From NCBI GenBank assembly GCA_009705025.1, contig WLDA01000021.1:1-9573 (forward strand): 9,573 nucleotides of DNA, written 5' to 3'. The stretch's first letter is position 1; each line of letters starts with the position of its first letter. Below are positions 1 to 6,122 of this stretch, in pieces. The stretch is from Actinomycetota bacterium. GTDB taxonomy: Bacteria; Actinomycetota; Actinomycetes; Nanopelagicales; Nanopelagicaceae. The notes under the pieces are model-generated. The model was not told the origin of the DNA. It ran no database searches and worked only from the letters and a program-made list of their open reading frames with translations. Made by a program: the position numbers and the translations under genes.

Positions 1-2560
1 AGGAAGTTAGTCCAACTAATGATGATTGCGTCCAATGTGCCACAAGATTTTTATTACTTGTTGGCGCGTAGGTACTACCGGATATCTTGACTGCTGGTGA
101 CGGAGCCTCATCAAACCAGCCATCAAAATAGTAATTAGATCGCGAAGGAGTCGGCAGATTAATCGCGTCCAACCCTGGGACATAAAGTGCTGAACTAGGT
201 GAGACAGTGCCGCGATTTGCATCGAATGTAACGGTGTAGGCAGAGAGAATTTCAAGATTTCCTGCAACATAGGTGATCGAGTAATTGCTTGCTAGACCGG
301 TAGAAAATGTTGCCAATGAAGGCGTGATGATCGAAGTTCCAACCGCTGTGGGTGGCGTATCTGTTCCTGTAGCTGAATATGTATAAGTAACACTTGCAAT
401 TTGATCTGGTGAAATCAATCCACTAGTTGCAATGGTTGCCGTTACTGATTCGCTAAATCCAAAGGATCTATTATTTGCCGTAATGGTGAGCGCTCGTGGG
501 GTGATGTCGGCCGTAACTGTTGGCTGCGTGAGAGTGTAATTATCTGCATGAGTATTTGTTAGCGAATAACCTGTTCCCGCAACATTTATAGAACTACCAA
601 CTGTAAATGTTTCAAATGAGAAAACTGGCGTACCCGACAGCGTGACAATGTCAGCGCCAACTTTGCCAACTAGTGTTGGAGTTCCTGTGGGCAGCGTTGC
701 CGTGCGGTTTCCGTCGTACTCTTTATTCACGCCGCTTAGTCCACCAATTGTTAGGTTCTTTTTGCCGATGAGCACATTTGTTGGAGGAGAGAGAACTGAC
801 TCATAGTTTGTACTTGCAGCGCGAGTTGCTTGCACAGAACAAGTTCCAACTGCGGTGCTCACTAGCTCTAGGCCAGAAGGTGAAAGTTGACATGGGCCTG
901 AGATAACGGAATACGAAAGTGTTCCTCCCCCAAGACCGCCAGATGCACTCAATGTCACGTTAGTTCCATATGTACCTGATGTAGAAGTAAGGACTAGATC
1001 ATTGGGTTGCGCACTACGAAGAATTGAAACAGAGCCTGGTGTGTAAGAAAGAGCGTAATTAGTTGCGCTTCCTCCCGAACATGTTGTTGCGGGATTACTT
1101 CCAACAGATGAAGTATTTGAATATGTTGGGGCAGAACAGGTAAGGCCAGAAATTACTGTGCTTGTTTCAGCGCCGATAAAGGCTGAAAAACTTGGTGTAA
1201 TTGTTGGTGCGCTATCGCCATATGTCACTGTTGGAGATGAAGCGGTAATAACTAGAGGTGCTCCATCTACCTGAATCGTCATTGTTTTAGTTTCACCCGA
1301 GTAATAACTTGTTGTATCTGAGGGCGTAAATGTGGCTGTAACAAGAGAGCTTCCAGCAACTCCAACTGTTGCGCTATCTCCGGTCAAAGAAATGACACTT
1401 GTAGACGCAGAGGAATATACAAAGGATCCAGCAATTGCAGTTGTAGGTGGGGTTAGCGTGAAATCTGATCCCCCATAAACCTTTGTCACTCCACTCCAGG
1501 TGAAGGTGGGAGTAGCTTTTCCGACGGTGATGGTCATCGTTGCAGTTGCGCTCTCATAACTAGAGGTGTCAGTAGGCGTAAATGTCGCTGTTATGAGCGA
1601 AGAACCAACCTGACCGATAGTTGCAGTGCTTCCAGAAAGAGAAATCACGCTTGGAGTCGCAGATGAATATGTATATGCGCCATCGACTGCAGGTGTTGCA
1701 CTCGGGCTAGTCAAGGAAAACCCAGAACCACCATATGTTTTGTCTGCATTGGACCAACTCAATACTGGGGTAACCATTGGAAAAGGGTTGCTATCTGATG
1801 TTGTTGCAATTTGAGTTATACTTTTATTGCCCCATTGATCGATAGTTGCATTTGTCAAATCTAGCTGTGTTCTTCGTGAAGTAATTGCTCTCATGTTGCT
1901 GTAGTCACTCATGAAAAGTGTTTGAGTTGCATCACGAGTGAGTTGTGCATCATTTTGCATAGGCTTTGTGCCCGCTTCGGTGTATAGCGCGCTTCCAATT
2001 GTTGTGCGGAAATTAGTCATCCATCCTTTAAACCATAGCCCAAACATAATGTTGCCCATTGATAAACTAGTTACTGCGGTTTGAGCGCTTGTCCCGTAAT
2101 GAATTCCATTCGCGTAATATCTAAACAATCCGTCGGCTTCACGTGTTACCGCAAAGTGATACCACGTATTTGTCTCCAAATAACCTGTGGCACTTGCAAC
2201 TAAGAAGTTCCGTGCCCCTCCTTGGGAAAATAATGCGCCTTTGCCATTTGCTTTCTTTGCCACACGAAGTGAAAATCCTCGTGAATCCCATTCTGATTCA
2301 CGTGTAGTGAAAAGAAAAAAATCACCCGTCCATGCAGGATCAATTTTGAACCAACCTTCATAAGTAAATTGGCCAGTACCGGGTGCATCTAGTGAATAGA
2401 CTTCTGATTGAACCGCTGCATTGCCAGGGAAATACAAACTCCCCTTTGCGGCCGCCTGAGCAACTGGGGCAGAAACAAAAGATGTAAATAGACCTAAAAA
2501 TAATGAAAAGGTCAGCAAAACGATGAGGTGCGCTTTGCTTCTTGTTTTTTGAGCATTCAT
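1..2560 (-). CDS. Large secreted LamG / Ig-like (MBG, YDG, InlB-repeat) surface protein, N-terminal 853 residues; 3' end beyond window
   Basis: This frame is open from ATG at 2560 to base 1 with no stop, so the C-terminus lies outside the window. The start is supported by an AGGAG about 7 nt upstream. Residues 1-36 form a signal peptide: a Lys/Arg-rich n-region, a hydrophobic core at 12-30 and an AQA cleavage motif at 34-36. Residues about 40-225 resemble a LamG/concanavalin-A jelly roll (FTYEGWFKI, NTWYHFAVTR, FRYYANG). Residues 264-349 and 350-434 are tandem Ig-like repeats. Residues about 435-515 are MBG-like (VTYGDSAPT), and 516-600 are another Ig-like unit. Residues 601-690 match a YDG domain (KEYDGNRTA), 690-772 a second MBG-like unit, and about 774-844 an InlB B-repeat/Flg_new unit (VTFDANRG, YYFDGWF, NLVAHWTQ). 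Such proteins are usually extracellular adhesins or glycan binders. No catalytic residues are visible, so the exact function is unknown, and the anchoring mode cannot be seen. Confidence 0.9.
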   Translation of the reverse strand, partial: MNAQKTRSKAHLIVLLTFSLFLGLFTSFVSAPVAQAAAKGSLYFPGNAAVQSEVYSLDAPGTGQFTYEGWFKIDPAWTGDFFLFTTRESEWDSRGFSLRVAKKANGKGALFSQGGARNFLVASATGYLETNTWYHFAVTREADGLFRYYANGIHYGTSAQTAVTSLSMGNIMFGLWFKGWMTNFRTTIGSALYTEAGTKPMQNDAQLTRDATQTLFMSDYSNMRAITSRRTQLDLTNATIDQWGNKSITQIATTSDSNPFPMVTPVLSWSNADKTYGGSGFSLTSPSATPAVDGAYTYSSATPSVISLSGSTATIGQVGSSLITATFTPTDTSSYESATATMTITVGKATPTFTWSGVTKVYGGSDFTLTPPTTAIAGSFVYSSASTSVISLTGDSATVGVAGSSLVTATFTPSDTTSYYSGETKTMTIQVDGAPLVITASSPTVTYGDSAPTITPSFSAFIGAETSTVISGLTCSAPTYSNTSSVGSNPATTCSGGSATNYALSYTPGSVSILRSAQPNDLVLTSTSGTYGTNVTLSASGGLGGGTLSYSVISGPCQLSPSGLELVSTAVGTCSVQATRAASTNYESVLSPPTNVLIGKKNLTIGGLSGVNKEYDGNRTATLPTGTPTLVGKVGADIVTLSGTPVFSFETFTVGSSINVAGTGYSLTNTHADNYTLTQPTVTADITPRALTITANNRSFGFSESVTATIATSGLISPDQIASVTYTYSATGTDTPPTAVGTSIITPSLATFSTGLASNYSITYVAGNLEILSAYTVTFDANRGTVSPSSALYVPGLDAINLPTPSRSNYYFDGWFDEAPSPAVKISGSTYAPTSNKNLVAHWTQSSLVGLTS
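1259..1513 (-). repeat. Tandem Ig-like repeat, copy 2 (85 codons)
   Basis: It encodes residues 350-434 and directly follows copy 1 in the protein. The copies align almost without gaps and remain visibly similar at DNA level (for example the ggcgtaaatgt blocks near 1327 and 1576), which suggests an intragenic duplication that has since diverged. Confidence 0.8.
1514..1771 (-). repeat. Tandem Ig-like repeat, copy 1 (86 codons)
   Basis: It encodes residues 264-349 of the secreted protein. Shared landmarks with copy 2 are TP-(V/T)-(L/F)-(S/T)-W near the start, K-(T/V)-YGGS, YSSA, SVISL-(S/T)-G, VGSSLITATFTPTDTSSY and MTITV. The unit resembles Ig-like/Big-type beta sandwiches of bacterial surface proteins. 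Confidence 0.8.
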
Positions 2561-2591
2561 ATTTCGACTCCTGAGCTTGCCGGCTTCCTGA

Positions 2592-2614
2592 ATAAAAGAA
2601 TACTCTTCTTTTAT
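2592..2614. promoter_or_regulatory. Perfect 9-bp inverted repeat in the divergent intergenic region (candidate operator)
   Basis: ATAAAAGAA (2592-2600) and TTCTTTTAT (2606-2614) are exact reverse complements around the 5-nt spacer TACTC. The repeat lies between the secreted-protein gene (minus, start 2560) and the TetR-family gene (plus, start 2679). TetR-family proteins bind palindromes as dimers and commonly control the divergent gene, so this is a reasonable operator candidate. No binding evidence is available from sequence alone. A hairpin in the 5' leader of the secreted-protein mRNA is an alternative. Confidence 0.45.
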
Positions 2615-2666
2615 AGGAATAGCACTCCTTTATCAGAATTTTGACCGATTCCCCTCCTTCGACAAG

Positions 2667-2672
2667 TAGACT
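2667..2672 (+). promoter_or_regulatory. Candidate -10 element of a leaderless promoter for the TetR-family gene
   Basis: TAGACT fits the TAnnnT pattern and ends 6 nt before the ATG at 2679, so transcription would begin at or next to the start codon. No Shine-Dalgarno sequence precedes the gene, which agrees with a leaderless mRNA. A TTGACC at 2641-2646 could be a -35, but the 20-bp spacing is long. Confidence 0.4.
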
Positions 2673-2678
2673 TTGCGC

Positions 2679-3338
2679 ATGTCAGGCAAAGCCAAGAAGG
2701 CCACTTCCCCCGAATTGGGGCGCAAGGGCGCTTATGTATTGCGTAATCGAGCCGCCCTCTTGCGTTCTACTAGGGAAGTTCTAGCCACAAAAGGCCAATC
2801 TGCCACTATCGAAGATATTGCTGAGCATGCCGAAGTAGCTGTGAGTACCGTCTATAAACATTTCAAAGATAAAGATGCGCTGATCTCGGCAACAATCTTG
2901 GCCGCCTTTGCCGAATGGGAACCATGGGCAATGTCATTCGCTGAAGAATTTAGTGATCCTCTCGAACAATTTGTAATGCCGATGCGAGTTTTTGTGCGCC
3001 TGAACCAAACGCATCCACATAATGCGCAGACTTTGGTCAACTATTTTGATGTAATTGCTCAAATTGTTCCGCAGTTACAGGCAACGATGCTTGGCCACGT
3101 GAAGAGCTTGACCAAAGCAAAAATTCTCACAATTTCTAATCCTGAAATAGCGGCGAAGAATTTACATGCAATTCTGACTTTTGCAGTTATCAATCAAGTA
3201 AAGAATCCAAAGGCAACTGAAAACGATGCTGATGAAGCGGTTCGAATCGGGCTAAGCATGTTGGGTATATCTGATGCCAAGGCTAAGAAGATTATGCAAA
3301 TTCCTTTTCCGAAACTAAAGGCTCAAAGATCTTCGTAG
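2679..3338 (+). CDS. TetR/AcrR-family transcriptional regulator
   Basis: The product is 219 residues, typical of the family. A basic N-terminal tail (SGKAKKATS) precedes a TetR DNA-binding domain at about residues 24-70. Its helix-turn-helix is clear: SATIEDIAEHAEVAVSTVYKHFKDKDALI, quoted in parts as TIEDIAEHA (43-51), VSTVYKHF (55-62) and KDKDALI (63-69). The rest is a helical ligand/dimerisation domain with no recognisable ligand specificity. I chose ATG 2679 over the in-frame TTG at 2673 because a plausible -10 element ends just upstream of it. The gene diverges from the secreted-protein gene, with a palindrome between them, so autoregulation and control of that neighbour are plausible inferences. 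Its last 16 nt overlap the convergent toxin gene. Confidence 0.88.
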   Translation: MSGKAKKATSPELGRKGAYVLRNRAALLRSTREVLATKGQSATIEDIAEHAEVAVSTVYKHFKDKDALISATILAAFAEWEPWAMSFAEEFSDPLEQFVMPMRVFVRLNQTHPHNAQTLVNYFDVIAQIVPQLQATMLGHVKSLTKAKILTISNPEIAAKNLHAILTFAVINQVKNPKATENDADEAVRIGLSMLGISDAKAKKIMQIPFPKLKAQRSS

Positions 3339-3598
3339 TGGTGGCGGGCTTGAATAATATTGAGTGTAGTTTTATCAAATGAATAAACAAGGCGATGCTC
3401 TAAGGTAATTCTTCGAGACCATAAACCTTCAAGACTGTATTTCAAAGGTTTAGGCAATCCGATTCCCTTTCGGGGATTCTTCATAGCATCATCAATGAGC
3501 TGCCCAATTTTTACTAGGCGATCGGGATTATGCTTACCCCAATACTCTAAATCGGCGATTGCTTGATGAGTGAAAAAGATTGAAGTGAGGGCAGGCAT
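3323..3598 (-). CDS. yoeB: YoeB/Txe-type type II toxin (RelE superfamily mRNA interferase)
   Basis: The product is 91 residues, close to E. coli YoeB (84). The family core is plain: PLKYSLEGLW (51-60), SRRITLEHRLVY (61-72) and the C-terminal HHY (86-88). By alignment from memory, R69 matches catalytic Arg65, E67 matches Glu63, and H87/Y88 match His83/Tyr84. YoeB toxins bind the ribosomal A site and cleave mRNA during translation. Unusually, the position of Glu46 (PEP in E. coli) is Lys50 here (LPKPL), which could alter or weaken catalysis. The start is ATG 3598, 15 nt after the antitoxin stop, without a good Shine-Dalgarno, so translation is probably coupled to the antitoxin gene. The 3' end overlaps the convergent TetR gene by 16 nt. 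Confidence 0.9.
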   Translation of the reverse strand: MPALTSIFFTHQAIADLEYWGKHNPDRLVKIGQLIDDAMKNPRKGIGLPKPLKYSLEGLWSRRITLEHRLVYSFDKTTLNIIQARHHYEDL

Positions 3599-3613
3599 AG
3601 GTAGGGCCTGTAC

Positions 3614-3958
3614 TTATTTACGTGAAGCTTTGGAGGCAGCGCTCTTCTTTGGGGATTTCTTCTCTGGTGCTTTTTTGACATTTGCTAACTTCAAGATCTG
3701 GTCAAGAGTCTGACCTTTCTTATATGTGACTTTCACACCTTTACCAGATTCAATCTCTGCCAATGCCTTATCGAGATATTTGCGGTTCGATGTGGTGCGC
3801 AGCAGGAATGCAGTCTCAATCATCGATTCCCATTCGCTCTCCGATACGAGAACGGCATTGCCGTTATTGGAAGTTATGGTGATGCTCGCTTGATCGGCAT
3901 TGACCTGCTCGATGAGGGGAAATAACTTTTCGCGGGCCTTGGATGCAGAGATGATCAT
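3614..3958 (-). CDS. yefM: YefM/Phd-family antitoxin with lysine-rich C-terminal tail
   Basis: The product is 114 residues. The Phd/YefM N-terminal DNA-binding fold is recognisable in MIISASKAREKLFPLIEQV (1-19), the ITSNNGNAVLVSESEWESM stretch (28-46), and a toxin-binding helix region LLRTTSNRKYLDKALAEIE (52-70) followed by SGKG. I chose ATG 3958 over an upstream in-frame ATG at 4012 because AGGAG lies 6-7 nt before it and the family begins at this point. The antitoxin would neutralise the YoeB-type toxin encoded just downstream and repress its own promoter. Typical YefM proteins are about 80-95 residues. This one carries an extra tail at about 95-114, dominated by Lys, Ser and Ala, that is probably disordered. 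Confidence 0.88.
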   Translation of the reverse strand: MIISASKAREKLFPLIEQVNADQASITITSNNGNAVLVSESEWESMIETAFLLRTTSNRKYLDKALAEIESGKGVKVTYKKGQTLDQILKLANVKKAPEKKSPKKSAASKASRK

Positions 3959-3981
3959 GTGGACTCCTTTAGTATTTCGCA

Positions 3982-4012
3982 ACAATAGCACCTTGTACGA
4001 CATCTCGTACAA
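3982..4012 (-). promoter_or_regulatory. Predicted promoter of the antitoxin-toxin operon
   Basis: Read on the minus strand, an extended -10 (TGC then TATTGT, bases 3987-3982) follows a TTGTAC -35-like hexamer (4012-4007) with a 19-bp spacer. This places the transcription start near 3975, leaving a short leader that contains the antitoxin's AGGAG. The long spacer makes the -35 assignment tentative. Confidence 0.45.
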
Positions 4013-4014
4013 GG
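3991..4014. promoter_or_regulatory. Perfect 10-bp palindrome with TGTAC cores: candidate YefM-YoeB operator (and possible rib-operon terminator)
   Basis: CCTTGTACGA (3991-4000) and TCGTACAAGG (4005-4014) are exact reverse complements around CATC. YefM-YoeB complexes are known to autorepress by binding palindromes with a TGTACA core, and each arm here has TGTAC. The palindrome overlaps the predicted -35/spacer of the toxin-antitoxin promoter, the expected place for repression. It also lies directly downstream of the DoxX stop codon, so as RNA it could form a 10-bp hairpin ending the rib transcript. The following TGCTATTGTT is only moderately U-rich. Confidence 0.65.
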
Positions 4015-4025
4015 CATGTGTCTAT

Positions 4026-4433
4026 CTATTGCTGCTTCGAGCTCCTATAAGCGCGCCACGCCCCCGTGCTGGCCAAAGCCCAGATAACGAGTAAAGGTTG
4101 AAAGAGTAAGCGTAGGAAGCGCGCTTGATCGCTATCTAATCCGAAGGCATCTACTTTGTTGATGTATTGCGAAATATTTCCCCAAAAGACTGCAACAAAA
4201 AACATTGCGACTAGCCAGCCAACTTGAACTCGGTATTTCCATAATGCAATCAGGCAAAGACCTAGAACTATTTCGACTACTCCAGAGGCTAGAACTACAA
4301 AGTCTGCATAATCTTTGAACAGAGTCGGAACTTGTGCCTGAAATTCTTGGCGACTAGTCGTTAGATGTCCGATACCTGCATAAGCAAGTGCTAGACCTAA
4401 AACTATTTGAGGAACTCTTCGAAGTGATTGCAT
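4026..4433 (-). CDS. DoxX-like integral membrane protein
   Basis: The product is 135 residues with about four predicted membrane helices: 8-24 (IVLGLALAYAGIGHL begins the family signature), 44-64 (FVVLASGVVEIVLGLCLI), 70-86 and 107-124. The GIGHLTTSRQEF segment followed by a VVEIVLGL helix is typical of DoxX/DoxD-like proteins, a loosely defined membrane family sometimes linked to quinone or thiol redox chemistry. No catalytic motif is visible. It starts 10 nt after the ribH stop and is thus probably the last gene of the riboflavin operon, relying on coupled translation since no Shine-Dalgarno is evident. Its role in that operon is unknown, and no riboflavin-transporter signature was recognised. 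Confidence 0.75.
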   Translation of the reverse strand: MQSLRRVPQIVLGLALAYAGIGHLTTSRQEFQAQVPTLFKDYADFVVLASGVVEIVLGLCLIALWKYRVQVGWLVAMFFVAVFWGNISQYINKVDAFGLDSDQARFLRLLFQPLLVIWALASTGAWRAYRSSKQQ

Positions 4434-4443
4434 AAGGTTTTAC

Positions 4444-4899
4444 TTATAACTCAATTAGTTTGAGGGCGGCAAGTGCGCTGTCATAGCCTTTATCTTCTTT
4501 ACTTCCAGGTCGACCAGATCTTGCAATTGCTTGATCAAGGTCATTACACATCAAGACTCCGTAACCAACCGGTTTTGAGAACTTGAGTTGAACATCAATG
4601 ACGCCCTGTGTGACACCTTGGCAGACGTAATCAAAATGAGGTGTTTCTCCCTTTAGAACAAGTCCAAGGGCAATAACTGCATCGAAACCTTTTTCAAATG
4701 CTTTTTGCGCCGCAAGTGGAATCTCAAAAGATCCTGGAACAAAGATGACTTCGATCTTTCCTACTTTTGCCTCTTCTAGTGCGCGGGTGGCACCTGCGAT
4801 GAGGTCGTTACAAATATCTAGATGCCAAGAAGAAGAGATGATGGCAACTTTTGCTTTGGGTAGGTGTGGGATTGAGAGATCAGGTGCGTGGCCAGCCAT
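4444..4899 (-). CDS. ribH: 6,7-dimethyl-8-ribityllumazine synthase (RibH)
   Basis: The product is 151 residues, the normal length. RibH condenses 5-amino-6-ribitylamino-uracil with 3,4-dihydroxy-2-butanone 4-phosphate to give DMRL, the penultimate step of riboflavin synthesis. It usually forms cytoplasmic pentamers or 60-mer shells. Visible signatures are the SSWH substrate-binding loop with Trp25, VPGSFEIP (54-61), LGLVLKGETPHFDYV (78-92) with catalytic His88, GVLMCNDLDQA (114-124) and KGYDSALAAL near the C-terminus. The ATG overlaps the ribBA stop by one base (TAATG) and has a strong GGAGG upstream. The product DMRL is also the antenna chromophore of PhrB-type photolyases, and such a gene is encoded at the other end of this operon. 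Confidence 0.97.
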   Translation of the reverse strand: MAGHAPDLSIPHLPKAKVAIISSSWHLDICNDLIAGATRALEEAKVGKIEVIFVPGSFEIPLAAQKAFEKGFDAVIALGLVLKGETPHFDYVCQGVTQGVIDVQLKFSKPVGYGVLMCNDLDQAIARSGRPGSKEDKGYDSALAALKLIEL

Positions 4900-6122
4900 T
4901 ATTTTCCTCCAGTTACGTGTGTTGCAATATGTCCTAGGCGCTCTGCCTTTGTTGCTAAATACTTTGCATTGAATTCATTAGGTTCAATTTCAAGTGAGAT
5001 CTGCTCGCATGCAATACCGCTACTAGTCACAGCGGCAACTTTTTCAGGGTTGCTAGTCAATAACTTGATTGATGCGAGGTTGAGGTTTTTCAAAATTGAA
5101 ATAGCTTCAGACCAATCGCGCGAATCAACTTGGTGGCCAAGTTCTAAGTTTGCATCGACTGTGTCTAATCCACCATTTTGCAGAGCGTAGGCCTTGAGCT
5201 TCTCTGTTAGTCCAATGCCGCGTCCTTCGTGATCTCGAAGATAAATAACATAGCCATACCCATACTTTTCAATCTCGGCAATTGATTTTTGTAATTGAGC
5301 GCTGCAATCACAGCGTTTCGAACCGATGACATCACCTGTGAAGCATTCAGAGTGAATTCGAACTAATGGGACGTTACTACCTTGACCAAAGCGCATGACT
5401 ACTTGTTCGCGATGCTTCAGTGATGGGTAGGTAGCAAGTGACCAGACTTCATTTTCTAGTTGAATATCTACCCATTCGAAATCATGGCGTGGATAAACTA
5501 TTTCTTTAGGCGTTGCTGGAAGCGTTGCTTGATATTGCTTTATTTGAGCAATAGAAATAATTGGGATGTTGAATTCTTGTGCAAAGTTTGTGAGAACTTC
5601 TCCCCTAGCCATTGATCCATCTTCGGCAACAATTTCAGAGAGAAGCGCTGCTGGATATTTGCCGGATAATACGGCAAGTGCAACGCCTGCTTCAGTGTGA
5701 CCGCTGCGAGATGCAAGTCCATCAGCGTGTGCGATGAGTGGATAGATATGTCCTGGGCGAATGAAATCAGCTGGCTGTGATTGTGGATTTGCAATTGCTT
5801 TTATTGTTGCACTTCGCTCGGTTGCACTTACTCCAGTAGTTAGGCCTTCGATGAAATCGACAGAGACTGTAAAGGCTGTCTTTCGCTTATCTTGATTGTT
5901 TTCAACCATGTATGGGAGTCGCAGTTCATGAGCGCGCTGGGCCGTAATTGCAACGCACAAAATGCCAGTGGTGTGACGAACCATAAAGGCTGTCTTTTCA
6001 GCAGTTGCATGCTCTGCCAACATGATGATGTCGCCCTCATTTTCACGATCAAGATCATCGACGACGATAACCATTTCACCGCGAGCAAAGCGCGCTAGGA
6101 CATCGTGGAAATTATTTTCCAT
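4899..6122 (-). CDS. ribBA: Bifunctional 3,4-dihydroxy-2-butanone 4-phosphate synthase / GTP cyclohydrolase II
   Basis: The product is 407 residues, the usual RibBA length. The DHBP synthase domain (about 5-200) shows DDLDRENEGD (22-31), TTGVSATERS (95-104), RPGHIYPL (122-129) and SGHTEAGVAL (140-149). It converts ribulose 5-phosphate to DHBP and formate. The GTP cyclohydrolase II domain (about 207-403) shows RIHSECFTGDV (255-265), the zinc ligands C260, C271 and C273, and YLRDHEGRGIGL (294-305). It opens GTP to the first pathway pyrimidine. Both domains look intact. The start at ATG 6122 has a GGGGG Shine-Dalgarno-like stretch and overlaps the end of ribE by 11 nt. The stop overlaps the ribH start. 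Confidence 0.97.
   Translation of the reverse strand: MENNFHDVLARFARGEMVIVVDDLDRENEGDIIMLAEHATAEKTAFMVRHTTGILCVAITAQRAHELRLPYMVENNQDKRKTAFTVSVDFIEGLTTGVSATERSATIKAIANPQSQPADFIRPGHIYPLIAHADGLASRSGHTEAGVALAVLSGKYPAALLSEIVAEDGSMARGEVLTNFAQEFNIPIISIAQIKQYQATLPATPKEIVYPRHDFEWVDIQLENEVWSLATYPSLKHREQVVMRFGQGSNVPLVRIHSECFTGDVIGSKRCDCSAQLQKSIAEIEKYGYGYVIYLRDHEGRGIGLTEKLKAYALQNGGLDTVDANLELGHQVDSRDWSEAISILKNLNLASIKLLTSNPEKVAAVTSSGIACEQISLEIEPNEFNAKYLATKAERLGHIATHVTGGK

Noticed and set aside
16..270. 84-codon minus-strand frame
   Set aside because: It is a shadow of the long secreted-protein frame on the same strand, which has clear domain matches over this stretch.
1626..1814. 62-codon plus-strand frame
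   Set aside because: It lies antisense to the tandem-repeat region of the secreted protein and shows no family features or ribosome site.
2200..2388. 62-codon minus-strand frame
   Set aside because: It is an alternative frame inside the LamG-coding region, with low-complexity sequence.
2673..2678. TTG start two codons upstream for the TetR-family gene
   Set aside because: ATG 2679 is a better codon and lies just after a plausible -10 element. The TTG has no Shine-Dalgarno.
3959..4012. 18-codon N-terminal extension of the antitoxin
   Set aside because: It would run through the promoter and operator palindrome, and ATG 3958 has a good AGGAG and the family-typical beginning.
3900..4094. 64-codon plus-strand frame
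   Set aside because: It crosses the antitoxin gene, its promoter and the end of the DoxX gene, and has no recognisable protein features.
5540..6088. Minus-strand frames within ribBA
   Set aside because: They overlap the confidently identified DHBP synthase domain in another frame and lack family features.
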